A DNA stretch of 44,018 nucleotides, from NCBI GenBank assembly GCA_945876095.1, contig CAMCMP010000024.1, positions 1 through 44,018 on the forward strand, read 5' to 3'. A program made the position numbers and the translations under genes. The notes beneath the pieces were generated by a model. It did not search any database. It worked only from the letters and a program-made list of their open reading frames with translations, and was not told the origin of the DNA. This DNA comes from Chitinophaga pinensis (GTDB lineage: Bacteria; Bacteroidota; Bacteroidia; Chitinophagales; Chitinophagaceae). Position 1 is the stretch's first letter; every line of letters begins with the position of its first letter. This document shows, one piece after another, positions 8,516 through 16,935 of the stretch.

Positions 8516-8797
8516 ATGGCTAAGAAGCTAAGCATTACGCCCTTACATGATAGGGTGATTGTACAACCAGCGGCCGCAGAAGAAAAATCTGCTGGTGGAA
8601 TAATTATTCCTGATACTGCAAAAGAAAAGCCACAGCGTGGTATTGTACTTGCAGCAGGTCCAGGTAAGAAAGACGAACCTGTAACAGTGAAAAGTGGCGA
8701 TACCGTTTTATATGGTAAATACGCTGGAACTGAAATCACGATTGATGGTATTGAATACCTAATCATGAGAGAAAGCGATATTTTGGCAATCGTATAA
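8516..8797 (+). CDS. groES: Co-chaperonin GroES
   Basis: GroES is the lid of the GroEL folding chamber and binds GroEL through its mobile loop. The 93 residues are the expected length. Diagnostic segments are [12 protein letters not shown] at the N-terminus, the mobile-loop region [19 protein letters not shown] (about 22-40), and [16 protein letters not shown]. groEL follows after 75 bp of very AT-rich spacer, the classic two-gene operon. Confidence 0.98.
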   Translation: MAKKLSITPLHDRVIVQPAAAEEKSAGGIIIPDTAKEKPQRGIVLAAGPGKKDEPVTVKSGDTVLYGKYAGTEITIDGIEYLIMRESDILAIV

Positions 8798-8848
8798 GCT
8801 GTCAATGAATCAATGTGAAAATGTGCGAATGCATTTTCAAATTTTTAA

Positions 8849-10519
<1,671 letters not shown>

Positions 10520-10539
10520 TATAGTCATTCCTAAATTAT

Positions 10540-10583
10540 ACGAAAAAGGTCCCCTCCGTTTCTACGGAGGGGACCTTTTTCGT
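10540..10583. terminator. Strong terminator after groEL
   Basis: A perfect 20-bp inverted repeat (10540-10559 with 10564-10583) has a 4-nt TTCT loop and the GC-rich core GGTCCCCTCCGT. An A run before and a T run after the core make it usable on both strands. Confidence 0.9.
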
Positions 10584-10639
10584 AACTTCTATGGGAGTGA
10601 AAAGTTTATTTTATCTTTATTAAAATAACAATATAACAC

Positions 10640-11896
10640 ATGACTACATCTACATCAAAATATGCACTGCACGAAGATTGGGTAGTGGTTTTATTAGGGT
10701 TTCTAATTATTGCTTTAGCGATAGTTGGCGTAAGACCACAAAGTCCTGTTTACAGCTGGAGTTCATCTAGCGATTTACAAGATAAAATATTCCAATCGGC
10801 CAATTTATCTAAATTAGGTATTCAGTTCTTATTTGTAATATTAATCGCATTGTTAGCATCTCTATTGACAGCAAAGCCGGTTAAATACTTTATCATTTCT
10901 TTCCCAATAGTCTATATCGTTACTATTATCGCACTGATAGTAGCTGGAAATAAGGCAATCAAATCTTATAACTTGGAAGCAGTTATTTTTAGTCTAGGCA
11001 TTGGATTAACGATTGGCAACTTGTTTAAGTTGCCAGAATGGTTTCGCTCTGCCTTGTCTACCGAATTGTTTGTAAAAATTGGATTGGTCATTCTCGGTAC
11101 TAGTATTATTTTTTCTGATATTTTAAAGGCAGGTTCTTATGGTTTACTGCAGGCATTGATAGTGGTGATATCAGTATGGTATGTTGCTTTTTGGTTGTGT
11201 AAAAAAATGAAAGTGGATAGTGAGCTTACGATGATGATTGCCAGTGCGGTTTCTATTTGTGGTGTGTCGGCTGCCATTGCAACTGCAGGTGCCATCAAAG
11301 GTGATACAAAGAAATTATCCTATGTTATTTCGCTGGTATTAATATGTGCTATTCCTATGATGATTGGAATGCCTTATCTGGCTAATTGGATGGGATTATC
11401 TCAGGCTGTTACTGGAGCATGGCTAGGTGGAAGTATTGATACTACAGGTGCAGTAGTTGCTTCTGGGACACTAGTAGGAGAGGAAGCATTAAAAATTAGT
11501 ACCATCGTTAAATTTTCACAAAATGTATTGTTAGGTATTGCAGCCTTTGCTATATCAGTTTACTGGACCTACAAGAAAAATGCTGCTGTTGATGAAGTAG
11601 AAAAACCTACCCTAAAAGTGATTTGGGAGCGTTTTCCAAAATTTGTATTGGGATTTGTTGCTGCCTCATTATTATTTTCATTTGTTTTGAGTGCCGATAC
11701 AATCACTGATGTAAAAGATGGCCTAAAGAATATTCAGTCTCTTTGGTTTGTACTTGCCTTTACTAGTATTGGACTTGAAACTAAATTTAGTGATCTGATG
11801 AATGCCGAAAACAGAAAGCCTATGTATGCATTTTTGTTAGCACAATTATTTAATGTAGTGTTAACGCTAGCTGTGGCTTATCTATTGTTTAAATAG
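10640..11896 (+). CDS. YeiH-family (UPF0324) putative sulfate exporter membrane protein
   Basis: This 418-residue polytopic protein of the inner membrane has about ten to eleven hydrophobic segments. The UPF0324/Cons_hypoth698 family is recognised by the conserved core ICGVSAAIATAGAIKGD (around residue 210), followed by GAWLGGSIDTTGAVVASG and the late segment FTSIGLETKFSDL. The family is annotated as putative sulfate exporters, but for most members transport has not been shown, so the substrate is inference. It is a single-gene unit: a groEL terminator lies upstream, and repeat element A plus a bidirectional terminator lie downstream. Confidence 0.9.
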   Translation: MTTSTSKYALHEDWVVVLLGFLIIALAIVGVRPQSPVYSWSSSSDLQDKIFQSANLSKLGIQFLFVILIALLASLLTAKPVKYFIISFPIVYIVTIIALIVAGNKAIKSYNLEAVIFSLGIGLTIGNLFKLPEWFRSALSTELFVKIGLVILGTSIIFSDILKAGSYGLLQALIVVISVWYVAFWLCKKMKVDSELTMMIASAVSICGVSAAIATAGAIKGDTKKLSYVISLVLICAIPMMIGMPYLANWMGLSQAVTGAWLGGSIDTTGAVVASGTLVGEEALKISTIVKFSQNVLLGIAAFAISVYWTYKKNAAVDEVEKPTLKVIWERFPKFVLGFVAASLLFSFVLSADTITDVKDGLKNIQSLWFVLAFTSIGLETKFSDLMNAENRKPMYAFLLAQLFNVVLTLAVAYLLFK

Positions 11897-11902
11897 TTCA
11901 TC

Positions 11903-12240
11903 CATAAAAAGTCGAGTGGGCAATTTAATTTTTTTTTAGAACGCCCTCGAATAAAAAGTGCTAGAAATTTCAAATGTCAGCCGTTAAAAAATCAAGGCTG
12001 TTTGAGCGGGCACTTCCTTTAAAGAAACAAACTCTACTCGCGAGTTCCTTGATTTTAGGCTGACATTTGAAATTTCAGCCTTTTTATTCGCAGGATTGAT
12101 TTTTTTTGTTACTTTTTTGCATCAAGGCAAAAAAGTAAAAGCACTCTATTCCGAAAGGAATTTCAGGTTTAAATACCTAACTTTATTTTGAACAAAAGCT
12201 TTACCGCATGAGCGCTTATCGCTTTTTGAGGGCCGACTAA
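11903..12240 (+). repeat. Composite hairpin repeat, copy A
   Basis: This is a non-coding dispersed repeat. From left to right it contains a left arm (11948-11997, starting CGAATAAAAAGTGCTAGAAA), a loop of about 49 nt that includes ACTCGCGAGT, and a right arm (12047-12090) complementary to the left arm apart from small bulges. A separate perfect 12-bp palindrome (12109-12120 with 12127-12138, loop ATCAAG) comes next, then GCACTCTATTCCG, and an end motif GAGGGCCGACTAA (12228-12240). The inner stem AAATTTCAAATGTCAGCC pairs perfectly with its partner. It sits between convergent genes. Copies B and C share all or part of this structure. No transposase is nearby. Confidence 0.9.
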
Positions 12241-12275
12241 ATAACATTTAAAATCTTAAGATCAATTATTAAATG

Positions 12276-12316
12276 ATATAAAAAAAGTGCAGATATTTTC
12301 TGCACTTTTTTTATAT
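12276..12316. terminator. Bidirectional terminator between the exporter and the desaturase
   Basis: Perfect 18-bp arms (12276-12293 and 12299-12316) have core AGTGCAGA and its complement and a 5-nt loop. A7 and T7 tracts in the arms serve both strands. It lies 32 bp after the desaturase stop codon on the minus strand. Confidence 0.85.
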
Positions 12317-12347
12317 AAAGAAATTTGACACTTGTCTTAAATACCTA

Positions 12348-13349
12348 TTAATTCAAACTCACCATCTCCATATCAGGCTTTGATTCATCCGTAAGTTTTA
12401 CCTTTCCCCGATCATTGCGTATTACCCTTGAAAATAATGATATCTCTTTATCAAAAAGAAATCGGAAAAACAATTTGGTCCATGAAGTATGGAAAAATAA
12501 AGAATTGTAAAATGAAGGAGCGCCTTGCTTAATTTTTGGAAGCCTGTTCCATGGTACAGAGGGGAAATCGTGGTGCTCATTGTGAAAGCCTACATTAAAA
12601 GCTACTGAGTTTAATGGTCCATAGTAACTATAGGTTTCTTGTTCTCCATGAGTTAAATAATGTTCCTGTATCCATCTGGCACCCAGAGGATGTAATCCTA
12701 CCGAAAAGAAAAAACTCAACAATAAAAAGGCAAATGCTTTTGGTCCAAGAAAAAAAATAACCAGGAAAGAGAAGGTGATTTGTACTCCCCAATTAAGTGC
12801 TACCCAGCCATCCAATGGTTTAATTTCTTTGAGTCTACTGATTCTAAATACTTGAAACAAAGGATAAAATAATAACCACAATACTTTCCCAATAAAATAA
12901 TTATTAATCAACTTTGCTTCCCATTTATTTGGGAGGTCAGCATCTAACTCGTGAACCCCTTGAAAAGAATGGTGTTTAATATGGTATCTTTCAAATGATA
13001 CTGAGCTTGGAAAAATTTGCGGGATATTTGCAAAAATACCTGCTATACGATTGGCTTCTGGCTTTTTGAAAAGTAAGCGGTGTGCACATTCGTGTATCAT
13101 TACAAATAAGGCATGGTCTGCGAATGCGCCTAATAAATAAGCAGCACCAACTACAATCCACCAGGATTGTGAATTTACCAATCCTGCTCCGATCACCTGA
13201 AAACTTACTAAACCGATGATGGCAAGAATAGTTAAAGGGTTTTTCCCAATCAGCTTCCTAATGTCTGGATGCTGTTGAAGAATTTCTTTGGTTCGAATGC
13301 GATGTGGCTCTGATAATTCGGAGAACACAAAATTGTTTTTCTGAGTCAT
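12348..13349 (-). CDS. Membrane fatty-acid desaturase resembling sphingolipid (dihydroceramide) delta-4 desaturase
   Basis: The 333-residue di-iron membrane desaturase, numbered from the ATG at 13349, has the three histidine boxes: H86-E-C-A-H90, H123-I-K-H126-H127 and H256-N-E-H259-H260. Four or more hydrophobic spans lie between them. The text is close to eukaryotic DEGS enzymes, including the N-terminal pattern PHRIRTKEIL...HPDIRKL, FERYHxxHH, GLHPLGARWIQEHY and ETYSYYGPLN..FNVGFHNEHHDFP. DEGS introduces the 4,5-trans double bond into dihydroceramide. Bacteroidota make dihydroceramide-type sphingolipids, so such a substrate is plausible but not shown. A TTG three codons upstream (13358) is possible; the ATG is preferred. 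It is a single-gene unit. Confidence 0.88.
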   Translation of the reverse strand: MTQKNNFVFSELSEPHRIRTKEILQQHPDIRKLIGKNPLTILAIIGLVSFQVIGAGLVNSQSWWIVVGAAYLLGAFADHALFVMIHECAHRLLFKKPEANRIAGIFANIPQIFPSSVSFERYHIKHHSFQGVHELDADLPNKWEAKLINNYFIGKVLWLLFYPLFQVFRISRLKEIKPLDGWVALNWGVQITFSFLVIFFLGPKAFAFLLLSFFFSVGLHPLGARWIQEHYLTHGEQETYSYYGPLNSVAFNVGFHNEHHDFPSVPWNRLPKIKQGAPSFYNSLFFHTSWTKLFFRFLFDKEISLFSRVIRNDRGKVKLTDESKPDMEMVSLN

Positions 13350-13734
13350 GACCGGCAATTTATTGAATTTTTAAATAAAAAACTTTGCTCGTTTAATCTA
13401 TTAACCAAACAAAGGGACTTTTGTTCAATAATTCAGGATTTTGGGACTTGTAATTTAATTTATTGAGCTAATTCTTGAGTCTTGTATATTAAAATTTTCT
13501 TATATAAAATCATTTTACTAGCAAAGTAAATTTGTGGCAATCAAAACCAACCACCTGTATTTATTAAACTTAAATAAACACCAATCTATTGGGATAAAAT
13601 TAATCCATAAGTTCTTTATTTCATCCAAGAATGACTTAAAGAAAAACTCTCCTTACCATAGCAGGAGGATATTTATGGCTTGGCCAAAGAAAATACCTAG
13701 ATAATTTAAGAGGCTTTAAATTATTAAGCTCTAA
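13350..13734. other. Intergenic region between the desaturase and the small minus-strand gene
   Basis: No supported gene lies in these 385 bp. An AT-only 9-bp hairpin (13701-13709 with 13716-13724) lies just beyond the stop of the 62-residue gene and might be a weak terminator. A good AGGAGG precedes an ATG near 13675, but the frame closes after nine codons. No TAnnTTTG box for the desaturase was found on the minus strand. Confidence 0.5.
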
Positions 13735-13923
13735 TTAAATTTCCATTTTTTCTAAAATTAGCAATGTTTCCATTAATTTGTTCCAAGCTAATTGCCATTC
13801 TTCTTTTGCGTTGTAAATTTTTTCATGGTGATCCAATCCTTTACTGCCTTTTTCCTTCATATAATTCTCTATTTTTTCTAGTGCGTCTCTATTGAGAGCA
13901 TTTAGTGTATTTTTTGTATCCAT
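13735..13923 (-). CDS. Small hypothetical protein, 62 residues
   Basis: The protein is not recognised. It is soluble, highly charged and probably all helical: hydrophobic residues recur with heptad-like spacing in ALNRDALEKIENYMKEKG and in EEWQLAWNKLMETLLILEKM. No signal peptide or membrane segment is seen. It begins with ATG, has codon use like its neighbours, and stands alone on the minus strand, divergent from the CDGSH gene. A small structural or regulatory protein is possible. It may be a real gene, since there is no competing ORF in the interval. Confidence 0.55.
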   Translation of the reverse strand: MDTKNTLNALNRDALEKIENYMKEKGSKGLDHHEKIYNAKEEWQLAWNKLMETLLILEKMEI

Positions 13924-14061
13924 TTTTTATCATTTTTGTAGCTAAAAGATAAGAATAAATGATGGCCTTTACAATGATAATTTGTTTGGGGTACAGAAAT
14001 AGTTTTGACTTTTTGAATTAACTAGATCAGCAAAAGATTATTTACATAATCACTGAACCAT

Positions 14062-14069
14062 TACTTTTG
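14062..14069 (+). promoter_or_regulatory. Putative -7 box TACTTTTG for the CDGSH gene
   Basis: The box matches TAnnTTTG and lies 112 bp before the ATG. This would give an mRNA with a long leader that contains the hairpin at 14081-14114. Confidence 0.4.
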
Positions 14070-14080
14070 TGGTATTTTAC

Positions 14081-14114
14081 GATATGATGAGAAGTAATTA
14101 CTTTTTATCATATC
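14081..14114 (+). promoter_or_regulatory. Leader hairpin upstream of the CDGSH gene
   Basis: Arms 14081-14096 and 14099-14114 pair over 16 positions (14 Watson-Crick and two G-U in the plus-strand RNA) around a 2-nt centre. No T run follows, so it is not an obvious terminator. It may be an mRNA leader structure or an operator palindrome; no known riboswitch is recognised. Confidence 0.4.
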
Positions 14115-14180
14115 AATAAAAATTGCTTAAAGATGATTTAAAATAGTATCCTAATTTGTTAAAAAATAAAAATAGAAAAA

Positions 14181-14408
14181 ATGGCAGCAACAAAAATTAC
14201 AGTTAATAACAATGGATCTCTCAAAATAGAGGGAGATTTTGAAATTTTTGATAGAGAAGGTACTCAATATGATTTAGGTGGAAGACAAGTTTTAGGTCTT
14301 TGCCGCTGTGGTTTATCTAAAAATAAACCTTTTTGTGATGGTGCTCACAATGGAAATTTTGAGCATGAAGCTCAGGCATTTGCTTTGCCACCTAAAAAAA
14401 CGAATTAA
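14181..14408 (+). CDS. CDGSH iron-sulfur domain protein
   Basis: The small 75-residue cytoplasmic protein has one CDGSH-type zinc-finger-like motif, C41-R-C43 followed by C52-D-G-A-H56. These three Cys and one His bind a redox-active [2Fe-2S] cluster in this family (mitoNEET-like fold). The preceding SLKIEGDFEIFDREGTQYDL forms the usual beta strands. The physiological role of the bacterial single-domain proteins is poorly defined; electron transfer or cluster delivery is suggested. It is a single gene that converges on the DUF1456 gene. Confidence 0.92.
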   Translation: MAATKITVNNNGSLKIEGDFEIFDREGTQYDLGGRQVLGLCRCGLSKNKPFCDGAHNGNFEHEAQAFALPPKKTN

Positions 14409-14471
14409 ATGATTGATGGGGTGAATGGTGGGAGAGTGAAAATATAAAGTTTTCTTGTCTGGCCATTTGCC

Positions 14472-14741
14472 CTATTCATTTACAGGAGCTTCTCCATCTT
14501 TGTTAATCTCCCTATTATCAGGTAATCTGCCTCTTTTGTAAATGATTAGACCATTTAAAAAATTACGTAGTACTTGATCGCCAGCTTCTACAAAACCTGG
14601 ATGGTCTTCATTTCTAAAAAGATCACCTAATGCACCCTTGGACATTTCAAAATCTACTAGGGAAAGTATTTCTATGATATCATCATTACGCAACGAAAGT
14701 GCTACTCGTAGTTTTTTTAAAATATCATTATTGCTTAACAT
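14472..14741 (-). CDS. DUF1456 family protein (YehS-like), single repeat
   Basis: At 89 residues this is about half the length of E. coli YehS. YehS carries two copies of the DUF1456 repeat, and this protein has only one, matching the pattern NNDILKKLRVALSLRNDDI...FLNGLIIYKRG. The family has no established function. It lies 64 bp downstream of dnaG on the same strand with no terminator between, so co-transcription is likely. The C-terminal about 15 residues are acidic and probably disordered. Confidence 0.82.
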   Translation of the reverse strand: MLSNNDILKKLRVALSLRNDDIIEILSLVDFEMSKGALGDLFRNEDHPGFVEAGDQVLRNFLNGLIIYKRGRLPDNREINKDGEAPVNE

Positions 14742-14805
14742 GCTTTTTTATTTAAAATTGAGATGGTAGGCAATTTGTTCCTCAATACTTTTGTGCCTAA
14801 TTAAA

Positions 14806-16749
14806 TTATTTGAATATAACCGTTCCGATATTTTTGGTAAGCTCTATTTCCATTTGTTTTAAGTGCTGGTGAATCTGAAGTAATACAATTTGTTCATCTA
14901 GATCTTTAGTTTTTTCTAGATCACGTTGATTTTCTTCCATCAGTCTTTTTATCTTTCTTAGTTTTAGATAATTTACCGTACTGAATACTTCTTCTTTGTA
15001 TAAATCTTCACGGGTATCAATTTTACCTTCATAAACATCCTTCCAATTATGGCTAATTTCATAATCATAGTCCATTACTTGCATAGCTAGTTGCCGAATA
15101 ACGTTGTCTTCGTGATAGGTAAAATTTTTGGCAGTAGGCTCCAAGCCCTCATCATAATAGGCTTTATATATTTTTATAAGTGTAATTAAGTTTTTATTAT
15201 CGATCAATTCTTCAAGCTGATTTTCTGAAATTTCTGCAAATACATGATCAGCTACACGATGCTCTTCATTCCATTGTTTTAGCCCAAATTCAAGTAAACT
15301 TCTAACCATTGCTCTTTCGTGTGGTTCATCCTTGTAAAGTAATGATGCTACATCATTGTCTATTTCAAAATTTTCATCTCCTTCCGAATTAGCTTGGTTT
15401 ATTGATTCACGATTAGCTCTAGCTTCTTCTTTATTGACTTTCTCACGAACAAATTTATTGACTAGTGCATGTAATCCAGTTTCTTCAATTTTAAGAATCT
15501 CTGCACACTGCTTTATATAGTCTTGTTGCTTGGTAAAATCTTCTGCCTTGTTTATTTTAGAAATAGTTTCTGCTACCTGATTAACTACAGCTGATTTTTT
15601 ATTACTGTCTGTTCCCGCATCTTGAAGCATTACTCCTAATTGAAAAAGAATAAAATCTTTTTTATTATCAGCTACAAATTGAGTGAAGGCTGAAGATCCT
15701 ACCTTATTAACATAGCTATCAGGATCTTCATTATCAGGTATTAAAACCAATTTTACATTCAGACTTTCTTCAAGGGCTAAGTCTAGTCCGCGAAGAGCAG
15801 CCTTAATGCCAGCACTATCACCATCATAAATTATGGTTAGGTTGTTCGTGTATTTTTTTACAAGTCTTAGTTGATCTGGCGTAAGCGATGTTCCCCCACT
15901 GGCTACTACATTTTCAATTCCAGCTTGATGAAGTGATACCACATCGGTATATCCCTCTACTAGCAAACATTCATCTGCTTTATCAATCGCCATTCTTGCA
16001 AAATAGCTACCATATAAAATTTTACTTTTTACATAAATTTCATTCTCTGGCGTATTGATATATTTTGGTGCACGATCATTGGTTTTTAAAATCCTTGCTC
16101 CAAAGCCCAAAACTTTTCCGCTTTGATTGTGAATTGGGAAAATTATTCTGCCTCTGTAATTATCTACCGGTTTTTCATCTCGAATAGCTACAAGACCACT
16201 TTTTTGTAATAAATCTAAATTGTATTGTGCATTGATAGCCGACTGAGCAAAGCTATCACGGGCTTCTGGATTAAATCCAAGTTGAAATTTCTTGATGATT
16301 TCTTCTTTAAATCCTCTTTGTTTTAAATAGCTAAGACCAATATCCTGACCATCCTCACTATTAAATAGGTAGTCACTAAAAAATTTTTGTGCAAAACTAT
16401 TGATGATAAATAAACTGTCAGCACTCAGTTGCTGAAGTTTTTGCTCAGGGGTAGTTTCTGTTTCTTCTATTTCTACATTGTACTTTTGGGCAAGCCAGCG
16501 AAGTGCTTCTACATAACTGTATTTTTCATGGTCCATTAAAAAACCAATGCTATTTCCGCTTCTGCCACAACCAAAACATTTATAGATCTCTTTTGCAGCG
16601 GATACCGTGAAAGAGGGTGTTTTTTCATTGTGAAATGGGCACAATCCTAGGTGACTGGTACCTCTTTTTTTTAATTTAATAAAGGAGCCAATGATGTCAA
16701 TAATATCAATCCTAGCTAGGATCTGTTGTATGGTGTTTTGCGATATCAA
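14806..16749 (-). CDS. dnaG: DNA primase DnaG
   Basis: DnaG makes the RNA primers for chromosome replication and works with the replicative helicase DnaB. It has 647 residues. The CHC2 zinc-binding domain shows C37-P-F-H40 and C58-F-G-C61. The TOPRIM catalytic domain shows E265-G-Y-T-D269 and D309-G-D311, the metal-binding acidic residues. The C-terminal third is a helical helicase-interaction region typical of the phylum. The start is TTG: translation from it gives the standard family N-terminus MISQNTIQQILARIDI, with no ATG nearby. A TACATTTG box lies 27 bp upstream. Confidence 0.97.
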   Translation of the reverse strand: MISQNTIQQILARIDIIDIIGSFIKLKKRGTSHLGLCPFHNEKTPSFTVSAAKEIYKCFGCGRSGNSIGFLMDHEKYSYVEALRWLAQKYNVEIEETETTPEQKLQQLSADSLFIINSFAQKFFSDYLFNSEDGQDIGLSYLKQRGFKEEIIKKFQLGFNPEARDSFAQSAINAQYNLDLLQKSGLVAIRDEKPVDNYRGRIIFPIHNQSGKVLGFGARILKTNDRAPKYINTPENEIYVKSKILYGSYFARMAIDKADECLLVEGYTDVVSLHQAGIENVVASGGTSLTPDQLRLVKKYTNNLTIIYDGDSAGIKAALRGLDLALEESLNVKLVLIPDNEDPDSYVNKVGSSAFTQFVADNKKDFILFQLGVMLQDAGTDSNKKSAVVNQVAETISKINKAEDFTKQQDYIKQCAEILKIEETGLHALVNKFVREKVNKEEARANRESINQANSEGDENFEIDNDVASLLYKDEPHERAMVRSLLEFGLKQWNEEHRVADHVFAEISENQLEELIDNKNLITLIKIYKAYYDEGLEPTAKNFTYHEDNVIRQLAMQVMDYDYEISHNWKDVYEGKIDTREDLYKEEVFSTVNYLKLRKIKRLMEENQRDLEKTKDLDEQIVLLQIHQHLKQMEIELTKNIGTVIFK

Positions 16750-16776
16750 TTAAATTAGGTCTATTAACTATTTGGG

Positions 16777-16784
16777 CAAATGTA
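16777..16784 (-). promoter_or_regulatory. Putative dnaG -7 box TACATTTG
   Basis: The minus-strand sequence TACATTTGC fits the extended -7 consensus and lies 27 bp before the TTG start of dnaG. No clear -33 element is seen. Confidence 0.5.
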
Positions 16785-16888
16785 ACAAATGTTAATAGCC
16801 ATAAGTAATCCTTTAGCTAAATTTTAGTTAATAGAGGTCTGTTTTTGTGATTTTCTAGCTGTTTTGTGAAATTTTATCTCACAGTGAT

Positions 16889-16917
16889 TTTGAATTAACA
16901 ACAATCTAATATCTTTG
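16889..16917 (+). promoter_or_regulatory. Promoter of the TPR protein gene
   Basis: A TTTG (16889-16892) and TATCTTTG (16910-16917) are separated by 17 nt, matching both parts of the Bacteroidota promoter. Transcription would start near 16922-16925, just before the ATG at 16936. This is a reason to reject a TTG at 16915 as start codon. Confidence 0.65.
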
Positions 16918-16935
16918 TCATTAAATTTTAATGAT

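Noticed and set aside
8494..8805. A 103-codon minus-strand frame over groES
   Set aside because: It lies wholly over groES, which matches its family along its full length; the antisense frame has no recognisable domain.
11903..12240. Repeat copy A as a simple terminator of the exporter gene
   Set aside because: A separate strong terminator follows at 12276-12316. Copy B lies beyond a strong terminator, so termination does not explain the repeat.
13660..13705. AGGAGG followed by an ATG near 13675
   Set aside because: The frame ends after nine codons, and this phylum rarely relies on Shine-Dalgarno sequences; there is no evidence for a small peptide.
16915..16935. TTG start adding seven residues to the TPR protein
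   Set aside because: It lies inside the -7 box TATCTTTG, and the ATG at 16936 gives a clean signal peptide.
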